Positions 39,324 to 50,302 of a stretch of 64,000 bases of DNA are shown here, in pieces. The position numbers and the translations under genes were made by a program. The notes under the pieces are model-generated. The model made no database searches, had not been told where the DNA came from, and saw nothing but the letters and a program-made list of their open reading frames with translations. Position 1 is the stretch's first letter. Each line of letters starts with the position of its first letter. Origin of the DNA: Rhypophila decipiens (taxonomy: Eukaryota; Ascomycota; Sordariomycetes; Sordariales; Naviculisporaceae); assembly GCA_033297075.1 (NCBI GenBank), contig MU858089.1, positions 62,001 through 126,000 on the forward strand, written 5' to 3'.

Positions 39324-41867
39324 CTAAAACATACACTCCCTAACCTTTCCAAAGCCACTTCCCCTTTCCAGACCAACAATATCATACTCTACCCACCTCG
39401 CAATTCCTTTCCTCCCCGGCACCAGGATGCTGCTGGGATTCATCACATGGCACCCTTCGTAAGTGATACAGAACGGCGGCGCAGTTGTGTCAACCAACAC
39501 CATGGCTGTTGGGAGCGGATAGAGATATAAACTCGAGGCATAATCCCAGTGGACGGGTCGTGTGGTCTGCTTAAACGGAGCGAGGTGTCCTTGATCAAGG
39601 AGAGTTTTGACGAGTTTGCGCGCTATCATGGTATCGTAGGGGAGTGCCTCGTTCTGGGGCGCTGCTGCTGCCGCTTCCGGGGATTGGTTGGTGTCGTTGC
39701 TAGCGTCGCCAACGTCTACTTCCATCTCGTCGTCTTGTTGATCACTCGTAAGGTCGATGGCACCGCTCATCTCCACGTCAGCAGGCCCATCCCCTCCATT
39801 ATTCTCATCTCCCATGCCCTTCAACCGCACACTACTTCTCCTCAGCCGCGCAGTGGCATCGTCTCGAAACACGACAATCTCATTGACAGGCCCAAACACC
39901 GAGATCCTGCTCGGGTTGGTCGTCCAAATCGCTTCACCCTTGACAACATTCTCGCCTCCTCCTGGACCCTGTGCTTCTTTCGTCGCAGTGGCAAGCCCCT
40001 TTTCAACATTAGCTGCCGCAAAAGCCCTCCTTATCCGGCTGGTGAACAAGTCGGGCACCGGCTTCCTCGGCAACGGAACAGCGGCACCGGCAGTAAAACT
40101 TGATATCCAGCCATCATTATCACCTGGCACGAAGACGAAGGTCGACGAGGCTAACAACGTCGGGTAGTCCGACAGCGCGGCAGCGAGAGAATCAAAATAT
40201 TCCTTGTACTCGATACTGCCCCCGGTCACTCCCCTGGCCATGATAGCGTGTGTCGTAAAGTTTCCGACCAGTATGAAAGTCATGGGCGTTGTGCCCTCAG
40301 GGTCAGCCGCGTATAAAGCCAAGATCTTCTTAAGAGCCTGGATGGCACGAGGCTTGTCGAGGTTGAGTTCACCGATGATAATGACGCGGCTCCGCCCACC
40401 GCCCAAGGTTGACGGTGTGGAGGCGGCATCATTCAGTAATGGCTGGCGCAAGATGCGATGTTCCAGCTTGCGCATGCGACTTCCCACTGCTCTTTCACTC
40501 CCTACACCTATAAAATCAATCCACCCGAAGCCGCCGCCGATTGTGTGGTTGGCGCCGTCCCCGTCTAATCCTGTTACTCCCAATGTGACCTTTCGTTTCT
40601 CGCAAGGTGGCTGTCCGATGAAGAATCCCTGGAACCGACCACCGATAGTTCCTCCCACACCGTGGCTTCCTGCAAGACCTCTCCCGGTGTGTTCCTCTTC
40701 TTCTTCATAGATGCCGTCAACGAGGACTATCATTCCGGGTGTGAACCATGCAGAGTCATGGGGAATCGATACAGCCTGGGCGAGGTCGAGAGCGATGGTG
40801 CCCGTCAGGTCCGAAATCGCTAGATTGCCGGTGGGCAAGACAACAAGCATGCCCAACAGCAGGTGGTTGGATCCGTGGCGGCCGAGGAGATTGGCTATTG
40901 GGGTGATCTTGTGAGAGGGCATGCCCCCGGGGCCTTTTGATCTTGCCCCACGGGCGACAGTCACGGCCGAGGTTTGAAAGGATTCGCTTCGGAGAAGACG
41001 TTGGTGGATGATGTCGAATCTGCTCCGGAAGACGCCCGTTTTGTGGGAGGCCGGAGGGAGAAGGGAGGGTTTGGACGGGTCTCTTTCAAAATGCTTCTTG
41101 TCCACGTTGTAGACAAGCCGGGGCTGGTCAAAGGCGTTGATCACTTTGAGCCACTTCCTCGCGTCTGACAGGCTCTCGTCTTCGGGTAAATCATCTGCAG
41201 TGCTGAGTGCAGACATGCCGAAGCTTGCTTGGCTGTCTTCTCTGGACAGTGAGGGCGTCGGCCGAAGTCCTAACTGTATCGAGAGATTTCCAGACTCTTG
41301 GTTCGGATCCAACAACAGACTGTTCTGCCTGCTGATGCCGTTGGGCCCCGTGACGATTCTGCCACCACTCATATTGCCCTCCAGGGTCTTGAGAATATCC
41401 TTGAGCTCGGGGCTGCTCCCATCAACAATGACACCGCCATTGCGGTTCTTCCAGCTCCGTGCGACCTCCTCCAAGACCTTCTCTGCAAGGCCGGCCTCCC
41501 TCCATTCCGCGCCGCAATGCCTGCCAATGAATGTGGCCAGTTCTTGGAGTGCCGAGGAGGCCAATGTCAGGCCGTGCTTCTTGGTGAAAGTGCGGAACGC
41601 GAGTGGTCGCAGCGTGGGCGGTGGAAGAATGATTGGGAGGACGACCGACTTGGACGGGATCGGCGCGCTGAAGGGTTTTAAAGGGTGCGCTGGAGTCGCG
41701 AAGGCGGGAGAAGAGGAAGGAATCGCATTCGAGGGCTGAGCATTCTTTTGCGCAAAGAAAGGGGGCGCCAATGGCTTTACTCTGCGAGAAGCCTTGTCGC
41801 CTCTGTCCCTATCCTCTGGATTCCGCGGCGTTTTCTGGGGACTGCTTTTTCGAGGACTGGACATCAT
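39324..41867 (-). CDS. DPB2: DNA polymerase epsilon subunit B (Dpb2)
   Basis: Essential second subunit of leading-strand DNA polymerase epsilon; it links the polymerase to the CMG helicase in the nucleus. The gene is a single 847-codon exon, longer than yeast Dpb2 (about 690 aa) mainly through a basic, Ser/Pro-rich N-terminus. An N-terminal helical domain (about 95-160, LRPLAFRTFTKKHGLTLASS) is followed by an OB-fold region (near 330-420, LLGMLVVLPTGNLAISDLTG, PGMIVLVDGIYEEE) and a calcineurin-type phosphoesterase fold (about 500-830). In that fold the usual metal-binding Asp-x-His is replaced by GELNLD, as expected for the inactive B subunit. It ends with HVMNPSSILVPGRKGIARWVE, a hallmark of this family. 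An acidic insert lies around 715-750. Divergent from the gene at 42272, with an MCB box in the shared promoter. Confidence 0.94.
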   Translation of the reverse strand: MMSSPRKSSPQKTPRNPEDRDRGDKASRRVKPLAPPFFAQKNAQPSNAIPSSSPAFATPAHPLKPFSAPIPSKSVVLPIILPPPTLRPLAFRTFTKKHGLTLASSALQELATFIGRHCGAEWREAGLAEKVLEEVARSWKNRNGGVIVDGSSPELKDILKTLEGNMSGGRIVTGPNGISRQNSLLLDPNQESGNLSIQLGLRPTPSLSREDSQASFGMSALSTADDLPEDESLSDARKWLKVINAFDQPRLVYNVDKKHFERDPSKPSLLPPASHKTGVFRSRFDIIHQRLLRSESFQTSAVTVARGARSKGPGGMPSHKITPIANLLGRHGSNHLLLGMLVVLPTGNLAISDLTGTIALDLAQAVSIPHDSAWFTPGMIVLVDGIYEEEEEHTGRGLAGSHGVGGTIGGRFQGFFIGQPPCEKRKVTLGVTGLDGDGANHTIGGGFGWIDFIGVGSERAVGSRMRKLEHRILRQPLLNDAASTPSTLGGGRSRVIIIGELNLDKPRAIQALKKILALYAADPEGTTPMTFILVGNFTTHAIMARGVTGGSIEYKEYFDSLAAALSDYPTLLASSTFVFVPGDNDGWISSFTAGAAVPLPRKPVPDLFTSRIRRAFAAANVEKGLATATKEAQGPGGGENVVKGEAIWTTNPSRISVFGPVNEIVVFRDDATARLRRSSVRLKGMGDENNGGDGPADVEMSGAIDLTSDQQDDEMEVDVGDASNDTNQSPEAAAAAPQNEALPYDTMIARKLVKTLLDQGHLAPFKQTTRPVHWDYASSLYLYPLPTAMVLVDTTAPPFCITYEGCHVMNPSSILVPGRKGIARWVEYDIVGLERGSGFGKVRECMF

Positions 41868-42271
41868 CTTGAGGGTTTGCTGTATAGCTGGGGGTAACTA
41901 GTTATATTAATTTGGAATTCAAGACTGTCGTAGAGTGTACATTGAATCCTTTCTTTTCTGGGACCTTTCTTGAGGGTGCCCTGGTTAGATATTCGTGGTG
42001 CACGACGCAACGACTCCTTGGACGCGTAAATTGACCCAAAGTTCGCGTTCAGGCGCGTCAGGTGGGGTGCGTCCCTTGTGCTAACAGGGGCTTCCTAGCT
42101 CCTGCGCTAGTGCAATCCAGGGGTCTTGCCGGGGCAGCACTGACATCACATCACAGCATGACGGCATTGGTTGGATTTTGTTTGTTGATTGGAACATCAG
42201 ATCGCATGGAATCGCTACACTTCACTGCACCGCAACAACAAATTTTATCTGGCGAAATGATATCCCCATCA
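41868..42271. promoter_or_regulatory. Divergent promoter shared by DPB2 and putative mitochondrial gene
   Basis: 404 bp separate the two start codons. It contains an ACGCGT box and nearby GCGCGT and TCGCGT cores, so three CGCG-type sites fall within about 40 bp (42022-42060). No clear TATA box is seen. Confidence 0.6.
42022..42027. promoter_or_regulatory. MCB box (ACGCGT)
   Basis: Palindromic ACGCGT, the MluI cell-cycle box bound by MBF-type (Mbp1/Swi6) factors at replication genes in yeasts. It lies 155 bp upstream of the DPB2 start and 245 bp from the divergent start. The motif is seen; binding and G1/S regulation are inferred. Confidence 0.6.
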
Positions 42272-43116
42272 ATGCTGGGGACTGCCATAAGGCACACTAG
42301 CCCCCTCCGTATTTTCAGACCCATCTATTTGCGGTCTGTATCGACTTTGTCCTCCAATCCCAGCATTGTAAGTTTGAACCACCTCCATGGACATGGGGCG
42401 CCAAATCGTGATTCTGACCCTTCGCTCCTCCTAGAAAATATTTCCACATCCCGAACAGCCAAACAGCTACCTCCTTTCACTCCTCGACACCGATCCGCCA
42501 AGCACGAAGCTCGCCATTGGCAGTACCAAGTCTATTCCACCCACACCCAACTCGTTCCGGGAAAACCATCACTTCCTCTCCATTCTCAACGAGGTGCTTG
42601 CCAAACATGCCGCCGACGATCCGGCCTTGAAATCGCAAGCCCAGGCTCTGGCCTCTCCGGGCGGTTTCAACTTCATCCAGGCACGCAATAGTAGAGGTAC
42701 CGGTACCGGCGCAGGAGGAGCCAGTGCTGAAGGTGGTGCTGGCGGTGCTGGCGTTGGCGGCTGGGTGCATTTGAGTGATGAAAGGAATCCTCCAGACTTT
42801 GGAAGAATAGCATGGTAATATTGAGCCATCATCACGTCTTGTGGCAGCAACGCTGACCTCGTCGGTTTTGGAATCTAGGCCAGAAGATATCCTCGGGAGT
42901 GTGGAAGTGGACGGAAGGGGAAATATCATTGGAAATTATCAATCAAGCGGGACATATCGCATTGTAACCAACGAAGGAGTGTAAGTACTGGTCATTGTTG
43001 CTCATGGTTTGGGTAACCCAAGTCGCTGACGAACCGTTGGGTACAGACTAGGACTGAGTCCGTTTCTGAGGGACAAATTGGTCTCGAGACTGAGAGAAGA
43101 AGAGGCAAAGTTGTAG
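42272..43116 (+). CDS. Uncharacterised protein, putative mitochondrial presequence
   Basis: 215-aa protein that I do not recognise. Exons 42272-42367, 42435-42814, 42879-42980, 43047-43116; all joins are in phase with GT-AG introns of 63-67 nt. The chosen start gives an N-terminus MLGTAIRHTSPLRIFRPIYL that is basic and free of acidic residues, typical of a mitochondrial presequence. In-frame ATGs upstream (the most distal at 42062) would hide it behind extra residues. The middle has a Gly/Ala-rich run (about residues 107-126). The C-terminal part (PEDILGSVEVDGRGN, then GTYRIVTNEGVLGLSPFLRD) is compact and probably the conserved domain. It could be a small mitochondrial accessory factor; function unknown. 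Divergent from DPB2. Confidence 0.72.
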
Positions 43117-43593
43117 TCTTTTGGCGGCAAGGAACGTTCCTCTCCGTCTCCGTTCATGACGGCTTCCCCGGCTAGCAGGGTCGGGCCAAAAATGGTATGT
43201 ACACTTTATCGCTGGTCCGGGAGAACCCTTATGTAGAATTACTGCACGCCTCAAGCCCAACCCTCCAAGCCATAGAGGTTTGTACATTGATCCATTTGAG
43301 AGATATACCCTCGGCATGTTATATATGAATAACAGTAAATTATGACACATACCCAAAGTTTTGGCACAGTTGCCGCCTCCCGGCAGCTTCCTTACCGAGG
43401 ATATCAGCCCCGACGAAATAGACTTCCCGGAGTTGAGTTCTAAAACCGTAAGCGGTTCCAACAGTCTCCCGGTTCTTGTTGACTCTTCACACTGTTGTCT
43501 ACTGCCAGACCATCCCAACAGCACCTCACACGCAATCAAACTGAAACTCTTCGCTCGGAAAAGTATCAGCTCAGTGACACCAATCTAGGAGAG
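43117..43593. other. Intergenic region upstream of F-box-like gene
   Basis: 477 bp. The reading frame of the downstream gene stays open upstream of its first in-frame ATG (from about 43495), and plausible splice sites exist (a GTAAGC donor at 43449 and a TGCCAG acceptor at about 43509). An upstream 5' exon is therefore possible, but I found no ATG-initiated exon that joins in frame. Confidence 0.4.
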
Positions 43594-45164
43594 ATGTGCC
43601 GGCCATCGTCGTCCCGGGTGATTCCTCTCACGACGTTTACTTGCTGGGGCCAGCTTCCCACGGAGCTCAAGCACCATGTATTACGTCTGCTCGGAGATGA
43701 CAAGGACATCACCTCTGCAGTACGCAGGAACTATATTCTCGTCTGCGAGACATGGCAGCATTGGTTCGAAGTTGGCAATTTCGAGCACTTGGTCATCAAC
43801 GGTACCGGAGCTGATTTCAATAATCTGACGCGAATCGTAACCTGGAACCCAAGACGGCAGTCAACGGTAAAGAAACTCTCGTTCCGTGTTTGTTTGCGAA
43901 CCCAGACAAAAGCCTCGATGTATGGGGGCAAGCAACATATGCAGTAAGTACCTTGCCGTCCTTTCACGACATTCTCCCAGTGACACCCTCGTCCAGTACG
44001 TATCTAGCTAACTCGAGGAACCAGGCGCTGTCTCACCATGACGGAAATGTTCACCACCTTGCTAGACTGTCTCAAGAACTGGACCAGAGAACCACACGAG
44101 GAAGGACTGGTCCTCGAGATCCACGTCAAGTCCGAGGAGGAGTCGAGGCCAATCTGGAATGCTCTCGTCTTCCAAGAGCATATCAGATATTGCCCCGAGG
44201 TCCCGATCGTAACGACGCTCACTCTCCGCGGTCATTATCGCCAATGTCTAAGTTACTCCAGCGTATCGCATCTGCTCCAACATTCGTTCCCGAATCTCCA
44301 ACGACTGCAGATGGAGAAGGTCGTGTCTACACTTATTGTTGGTGGGAAAGGTCAAGAAGAAGGTATGCCATCTTGCTCTTTCTATTTCTACCTTGAACCT
44401 CGAGAACTGACCTGGAAAATATCCCAGACGATCTCCCCAGCGACCTAGTCCAAGCCTTCCCAGACACCCTACGAATCTGGTCCTTCGTTCACGACCAGCC
44501 ATACTACAGACACGACGAGGCAGGAGAAAATCTAACCATGCCCATCGACAAACCTCAACCCCTGCCGTTCGAGAAACTGCGCGCCCTCGAAAGTATAGTC
44601 TTCTTCCACACCATAGACGCATCCCGCTTTTTCCGCTCGACAAAAACAACAAGCCAGACCACCATGACCTGGCCAAACCTAAAAGTCCTCAGTCTAAACA
44701 GCACAGCGATTGGATGCAAGAATGGCGACCACAGACGAGCCATCCTCACAGCAGCTGCCAAAGCAGTAAAGCACATGCCCCAGATCCAGAGATTCGAACT
44801 CTGGGGTATAAGTCCCTCCGCAGACATAGGCGCTTGCTTTAAGTACTCAAGAAGTTGCAGTTACAGGATCGCACACGTCGTGATGGCAGTTACTGAGCCT
44901 ACCCCAGCGAATTACGACCTCACGGCGGAGAATATCTGGGCGGGCGAGGTCGAGAAGGCGTGGGAATGGGTGGCCTATGCTCATGAAGCTGAATTAAAGC
45001 TGGACTTTACGAATGGCCTTAGAGTCTTCAGCCCTAGGTACGAGAAGGGTGATGATGGGGCGGGGGCAAAACGTGAAGACTTTTTGTTTGTCTCTAGTGT
45101 GATGAGGCATCTGGAATACGCCCGCCGCCGGGAGGGGACGAAGGGCTGGGGGGAGGCCATCTGA
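43594..45164 (+). CDS. F-box-like domain protein
   Basis: 474-aa protein resembling the large filamentous-ascomycete F-box group, whose members may act as SCF ubiquitin-ligase substrate adaptors. Exons 43594-43943, 44025-44362, 44428-45164; all phases match and introns end CAG. An F-box-like segment spans about residues 14-65 (WGQLPTELKHHVLRLL, VCETWQHWFEVGNFEHLVIN). Then come motifs typical of the group: RRQSTVKKLSFRV, and FTTLLDCLKNWTRE leading into a leucine-rich repeat-like region (VTTLTLRG, FPNLQRLQME, WPNLKVLSLN, MPQIQRFELWG). Start is the first in-frame ATG, but the frame is open upstream, so a further 5' exon could exist. Substrate unknown. Family call is moderately sure, role is inferred. 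Confidence 0.78.
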
Positions 45165-46583
45165 GAAGGCGTGCTTTCTTTGCATTGGCTCGGACGTGAA
45201 GGTGATACCTCTATATCTATATGATGGAGAGGTATAATCGTATGCCCCAACTGAATTCACTGGATCTAAGATTGGGTTGTGGCATTCAACGCAGATGCCT
45301 TTGGAGAGGATAGAGTGCAAGCTCTGTATGGTGTATTTATATGCCATATAAATCTAGGTTCATAGAAAAATTATAAGGTTCTGTCTTTACGCGTAATTTT
45401 GGTCTTCTTGACGGGATTGTGGGAAGATCGGTATGTCTAATCTGCATTCTGAGTGAAATGGCCTCTTTTATTTGTTTCACATCCCATTTTTCCGAAGCAA
45501 CCTGATGCCTCCATCTATGGGAAGTTCATCATGGACCGTTCAGAAACGGACAATCGTCTTCACATGCTTGTATATCCAAGATACCATATAACAAGATCAC
45601 CAGGTCGAAGAGTCAAGAGACAAATATCCTCTTTACAAGTACAATATGTCAAACGTACCTAGGTAAATGGTCAAGTTGCGATGTTTGTTTTAGCAAGGGC
45701 ATTCAAGACTGCAAGTGACCAGACCTCAACTAATGTCTTTGAGAATTTGAAATAACCGCTATATTCCAGCTAGCTAAGGTTGTTGTTCGACTGGATCAAC
45801 GCTTTAAGTCACGAGAGAATAGACCTCTGTCAAGTAAGGTAGTGTCGATTGACTGATTACCACCCAACGCCCAGGCTGTAAGGAAACAGGCAAGATAACT
45901 GCTAGCTTGGCTAAAGAATATAAAGCTAAAGAGTAAAGCGGTATGTCGCCATCATATGCTGCTTCATTTCGCTTAATCAGATGTTCAAGGAAGCACACCA
46001 AGGGAGAGCATATCTACCCTTCCCAAATTCCACCATATCAACTCTGTTCTAACATTACAAGGAACCGCCAAGAATAAAGGACGTAAGTCAAACGATTAAA
46101 ACAAGACGAAGGACAGAAGTCGAAAAGAAAAAGGATGTGAGAAGGAAAGAAAAGTCTGACAAGAACTCCAATCGCGCCTTGCCATGGCCCAATAAAACAG
46201 TATACATAGAAAAAGAAAAAAAAACCCAATTGGCGAGACAAGAAGAAAAGAAAAGAAGCCAGATAAATGTATCCCCAGAACGCCTTGCCTTGCGCCGCCA
46301 AATTTTTTATTATGCCCCCAGAGAACCAACCAGATACCCGTGCAATTTGCCAACCCCAAACATTTCCTTTTTGTATAAGCCCACGTTTGCTCAAGATGAA
46401 AAAAAGGAAAGGAGGCTAGAACCGCCCGAGTTTGACATCTCAACAAAGATCGACATCTCCAAATACTCCATACTCTCGATCACACGAGCTTTCCGTCTTG
46501 AATGGGACGATAGCTAGGTTTCTGCATATCGATGTTAAAACATGGATGCCATTCGATCGAGATTTCGCAGCATGAATAACAGA
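45165..46583. other. Convergent intergenic region, F-box-like gene to SLN1
   Basis: 1.4 kb between two 3' ends. No gene is supported; open frames on the plus strand near 46.1-46.5 kb consist of A/G-rich low-complexity sequence opposite T-rich SLN1 3' UTR. Nothing else stands out. Confidence 0.5.
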
Positions 46584-49500
46584 TCAGTTTAGTGTCTGTT
46601 TTGTTTTTCGCACAGGGCTACCATTCCCCGCTGTATTCTCCTTCATTTTCTCAGAAGCCGGCGGCGTGGGCGGGTGGCCTATAGCGACTCCATTCGCCTT
46701 CGGTGAGGTCGATATTGGGTGCTCGTCAACCTGGGTCGTGCCGTTCGAATCGGGAGTGGAGCCATTTTCCTTGTTTTCCGGTGTCGTCTTTCTCGTCAAC
46801 AGACTCCCGGTCTCGGCGGGCTCCTCTTCGATGGTGGCGAACTTTTTGAGGACCTGCTTCAAGGCCGGTCTCCGAATAGGTTTGCTCAAGAACTCGTCCA
46901 TACCGCTCTCCATGCATTCCTTCACATTGCTCTCTTCTGAGAAGGCTGTCAGGGCGACGATGGGTGCAGAATAGCCCATCTTTCTTATCAGCCTGGTGGA
47001 CTGCAGGCCATCGAGGTTGGGCATCTGGATGTCCATAAAGATGACATCGAAGAGTTGATTATTCTCCATGTTGACCTTGACAAGATCATATGCCTCCTGG
47101 CCGTCCTTGGCGATGGTCACATCGTAGATGTCCTCCAGCTTAAGCATACGGCTGACTACCTCGATGTTAGTCGAGTTGTCGTCGGCCACCAGAACACGGA
47201 GCCGTCCTTGTCCAGATGGCTTGTTCGCCATGGCGCGGTCAATGGCCGCTAGCTGGTCTTCCTTGCTAGGACGGTTTGGCGTGGTAGCGAAGAATGGCTG
47301 ACTGAGCCCAACTAGTCGGGGTTGCTTGTCAAGGACAGTGGCAGGTTTTGGGGGCTGAACATCATTTGAAGCGTTCGAGGTGGAATTGCGGCTGTTGTCA
47401 AATTCGGTTGCTGAGCTGACACTTGCCGGTCGAGATTTCATGCTACTGGAGGCCGTACTCGAAGCACTGCGCAGAGTCTGTTAGCAAAAGAGTCTATGAA
47501 TGGAAGGGCCTTCCTCTGAACTTACCGATCCATGACATATTTGAGCGGTATCCGCATTGTGAAGGTTGTCCCTACCCCGACAGCGCTCTTCAAGGAGATA
47601 TTTCCGCCCATTAGACTGGCTAGCTGAGAGCAGATGCTGAGGCCGAGCCCGGTGCCACCGTACTTCTTACTCAGACCGAGATCGCCCTGCACGAATGGCT
47701 CAAAGATCTTCTCCTGCATATGTTCCGCAATGCCAGGACCTGTATCCTCAACCTCGAACTCAAACCAGAACGATTTTGCATGTGCTGGCGGTGGGGTCGG
47801 AGAACGTTCTCGGATCTGAACATGAGGCGTCGCCTTTGGATGCAATGGGTTGATGGACAAGGCAGTCCCTCCAGGATTGGACGCCGCGGGTGAATGGGCA
47901 CCCTTGGAACTCATCGACTGTGTCGAGCCGGAACCTACTCGGTGACGAGTGCGTCCAGTACGATTCTGGGACGTTGTCTTGGAGAAGGATGAGGACCTAC
48001 TCTCATCGTTGTTTGCCTCACCAAGACACCGTATTCGGAGATCGACAATACCGCCCGCCGGTGTGAACTTGAGACTATTGCTGACTAAGTTGATTATGAC
48101 CTGTAGAATCCTGTGTTGATCCCCCCACAAGCACATGTCTTTCAATCTCCCAGCCCCGTGCGGACCCAGCGCTGGAAGTCTCTTGTCCATGCTCGTCCGA
48201 TCAGGGCTTGGGCTCATATCGAGGATGTCTGATCCAACGAACTTGACGGAAAATGCAATCCTGTTCTCCCGTACTTGCTTGTCGAAGATGGCGAGTACTT
48301 GTGACCGGATGTCGCCCAGTCTAAACTCACGCTCCTCGAGATTCACCTGCTGGCCAATCTGATTCTTGGAGAAACTGAGCAGATCTTCTAGGAGATGGAG
48401 TAGAAGATCGCCTGACTTGTACAGCGTCTTGAGTGATTGCTTGATCCTGGTGACATCATCCTCCTCCATGCACACGGCGCACATTCCCATGATACCATTC
48501 AAAGGTGTTTTCAACTCGTGTGAGATGTTGGCAATGAAGAGGGTCTTGCTCTCGTTCGCAGCTTCGGCCGCCTTTTTGCTGATCTCGAGCTCCCTAGTCC
48601 GTTCCGCCACTTTCTCGTCCAACGAAGTGTATTGCTTCAAAAGCTCATCGGTCATCTCGTTGAAGGTTTGCGTAAGTTCTGTGAGCTCGTCCGTGATGTA
48701 ATGCTTTCGGTCGTCAACCCTTGCTGGGATCCTGAAGTGTCGACTAGTGGTCTCAGCAGCAGCCGCAGCCCTTGCCCTTGCCCGTCGTGCCCTGCGTATC
48801 CGCCGTTTGATCTTGCCGATAAGCCCCTTCTCCGACGATCTTCCAGACGTGGTTCCACCAGAGCTCGGGTTCTCCTCATCGAAGGAATCGTAATCGTCCT
48901 CGTACCCGGGAGGGGCGATGGACCTTTCAGTTGCTGCTTTTAGTCTTCTGATTGGCATGACGCTGAGATGAGCGCAAGGGAAAACAAGAAACATGACTAA
49001 GGCAGCGGTACCAAAAACGCAACCTAGGAGGATACTCCTCAGAGTTCTTATCGGCTCGGACGCCTCACTCGAATCTTGCTCAACAACAATGGCCCAGGTG
49101 ACGAGGGGCGTTTGCGGCCGCGCAATGCCAACCGCTATCGAGTCAGCTTGCTCGTTTGTCGAACCCAGGTTGGCCGTGGCATTGTTCGGACTATCCTCCC
49201 GATTGTAGAATACATCAAAGACAGCAGGGTACTGCTTCATGGGGAAAGGTTCATCGAACTGGCCAGATTCGAAATTTCGTTTGCTATGGCGATCGGATTG
49301 GCCTGGTAGGGCTTGTGGTGGAAAGAGGAACTTGACAGGCTGAACAGCGAATTCATCCTTCGGAGGGGTGAATGTCTCATTGGTAGCCGCAATGTGCTCT
49401 TCGAAATGATTCCAAGGATTGACTGACCCAACCACCAGGACCACACCTGTTTCTCCTAAGCCTTCCCTTGATTGCTGAACCTCGACCAACGTCCGAGCAC

Positions 49501-50302
49501 TAGCAACGAGGGTCATGTACCCGAGAATGTATCCGGTGTTCTGATTCATGCGAATGGGGACTGTGATGGATATGAGGGCGAAAGTGGTGTTGACAACCAG
49601 CGGGCCCAGCAGCACGCCGCTTCCATCACTCCCGTTTCCTAGCGTGACGCTAGGAAACGCTGAGGCAGCGAATGCAGGGGTACTGGTGATGTAAGGATTC
49701 GGGGTGTTGCGACGGATGTAGGTGATGTTGGGAAATAAGGCCGTCGGATACCCATACTCGTCGTCATCATCCCCAAGGTATATTTCGGATCCATTTGGCC
49801 GGAGACCAGGTAGCTTGATGGGATCACTATCAACGCCAGTAATATTTAGAAGACCGTATTGCGTGCCGGTGGTGTTGCGCGAGTAAAGCCTAGCTTGCAA
49901 CACGTTGGAAAGACCTCGGCTACTAAGAGCGCTGCCCAGGTCCTCGCGAGCAGCGATGAACGGATCGTCCGGAGTTGACGAATTATTGTTGTAAAAACTG
50001 GTCAAGGCATTCTGAACCAAGACGCGCGAAGCCAAGGTAAAACATGTTGTCTGCACCAGCTCAATTTCCGAAGAAATCCTTGCCGCCTTGAGGGAAGCTG
50101 TCAAGGCAAGGCCACCTTTCTCGACTTGTACGACAAAGTTATTAACATATATCCATACTGGGATCGAGACGACGGCGAGAGCAAGGAGAACGGCAAAGAT
50201 GACGAGGGCGGCAAGCTGCTCCCGAATCGCGATCCTCATCTTCATCGGACTATAACGAGACGGTCCGGCCAGAAGACCACGACGTCTGCATATTATGCTC
50301 AA
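46584..50302 (-). CDS. SLN1: Sln1-type hybrid histidine kinase (osmosensor)
   Basis: Membrane osmosensing hybrid kinase feeding the HOG MAPK pathway through a phosphorelay. 1,219 aa from the longest start; exons 50302-47526 and 47466-46584, split by a 59-nt intron ending CGCAG. Starting at [10 protein letters not shown] (about residue 20) is equally plausible. Transmembrane segments lie near 28-50 and 417-441, flanking a large Asn-rich extracellular sensor. A HAMP-like segment is interrupted by a low-complexity basic insert of about 70 residues. HisKA has H595 in [13 protein letters not shown]. HATPase shows an N-box ([15 protein letters not shown]), a Ser-rich insert of about 80 residues, then [10 protein letters not shown] and GGTGLGLSI. 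The receiver (about 1015-1135) has acidic pair D1021/D1022, phosphoacceptor D1071 and lysine in [10 protein letters not shown] 5'-UTR intron is possible (GTATGT near 50655, CACAG near 50482). Identification is secure. Confidence 0.94.

Noticed and set aside
42477..42929. 150-codon antisense frame over the putative mitochondrial gene
   Set aside because: Shadow of the spliced plus-strand gene, whose exon joins are all consistent.
43342..43446. Short ATG-initiated frame as an upstream exon of the F-box-like gene
   Set aside because: It stops before the available GTAAGC donor and does not join in frame.
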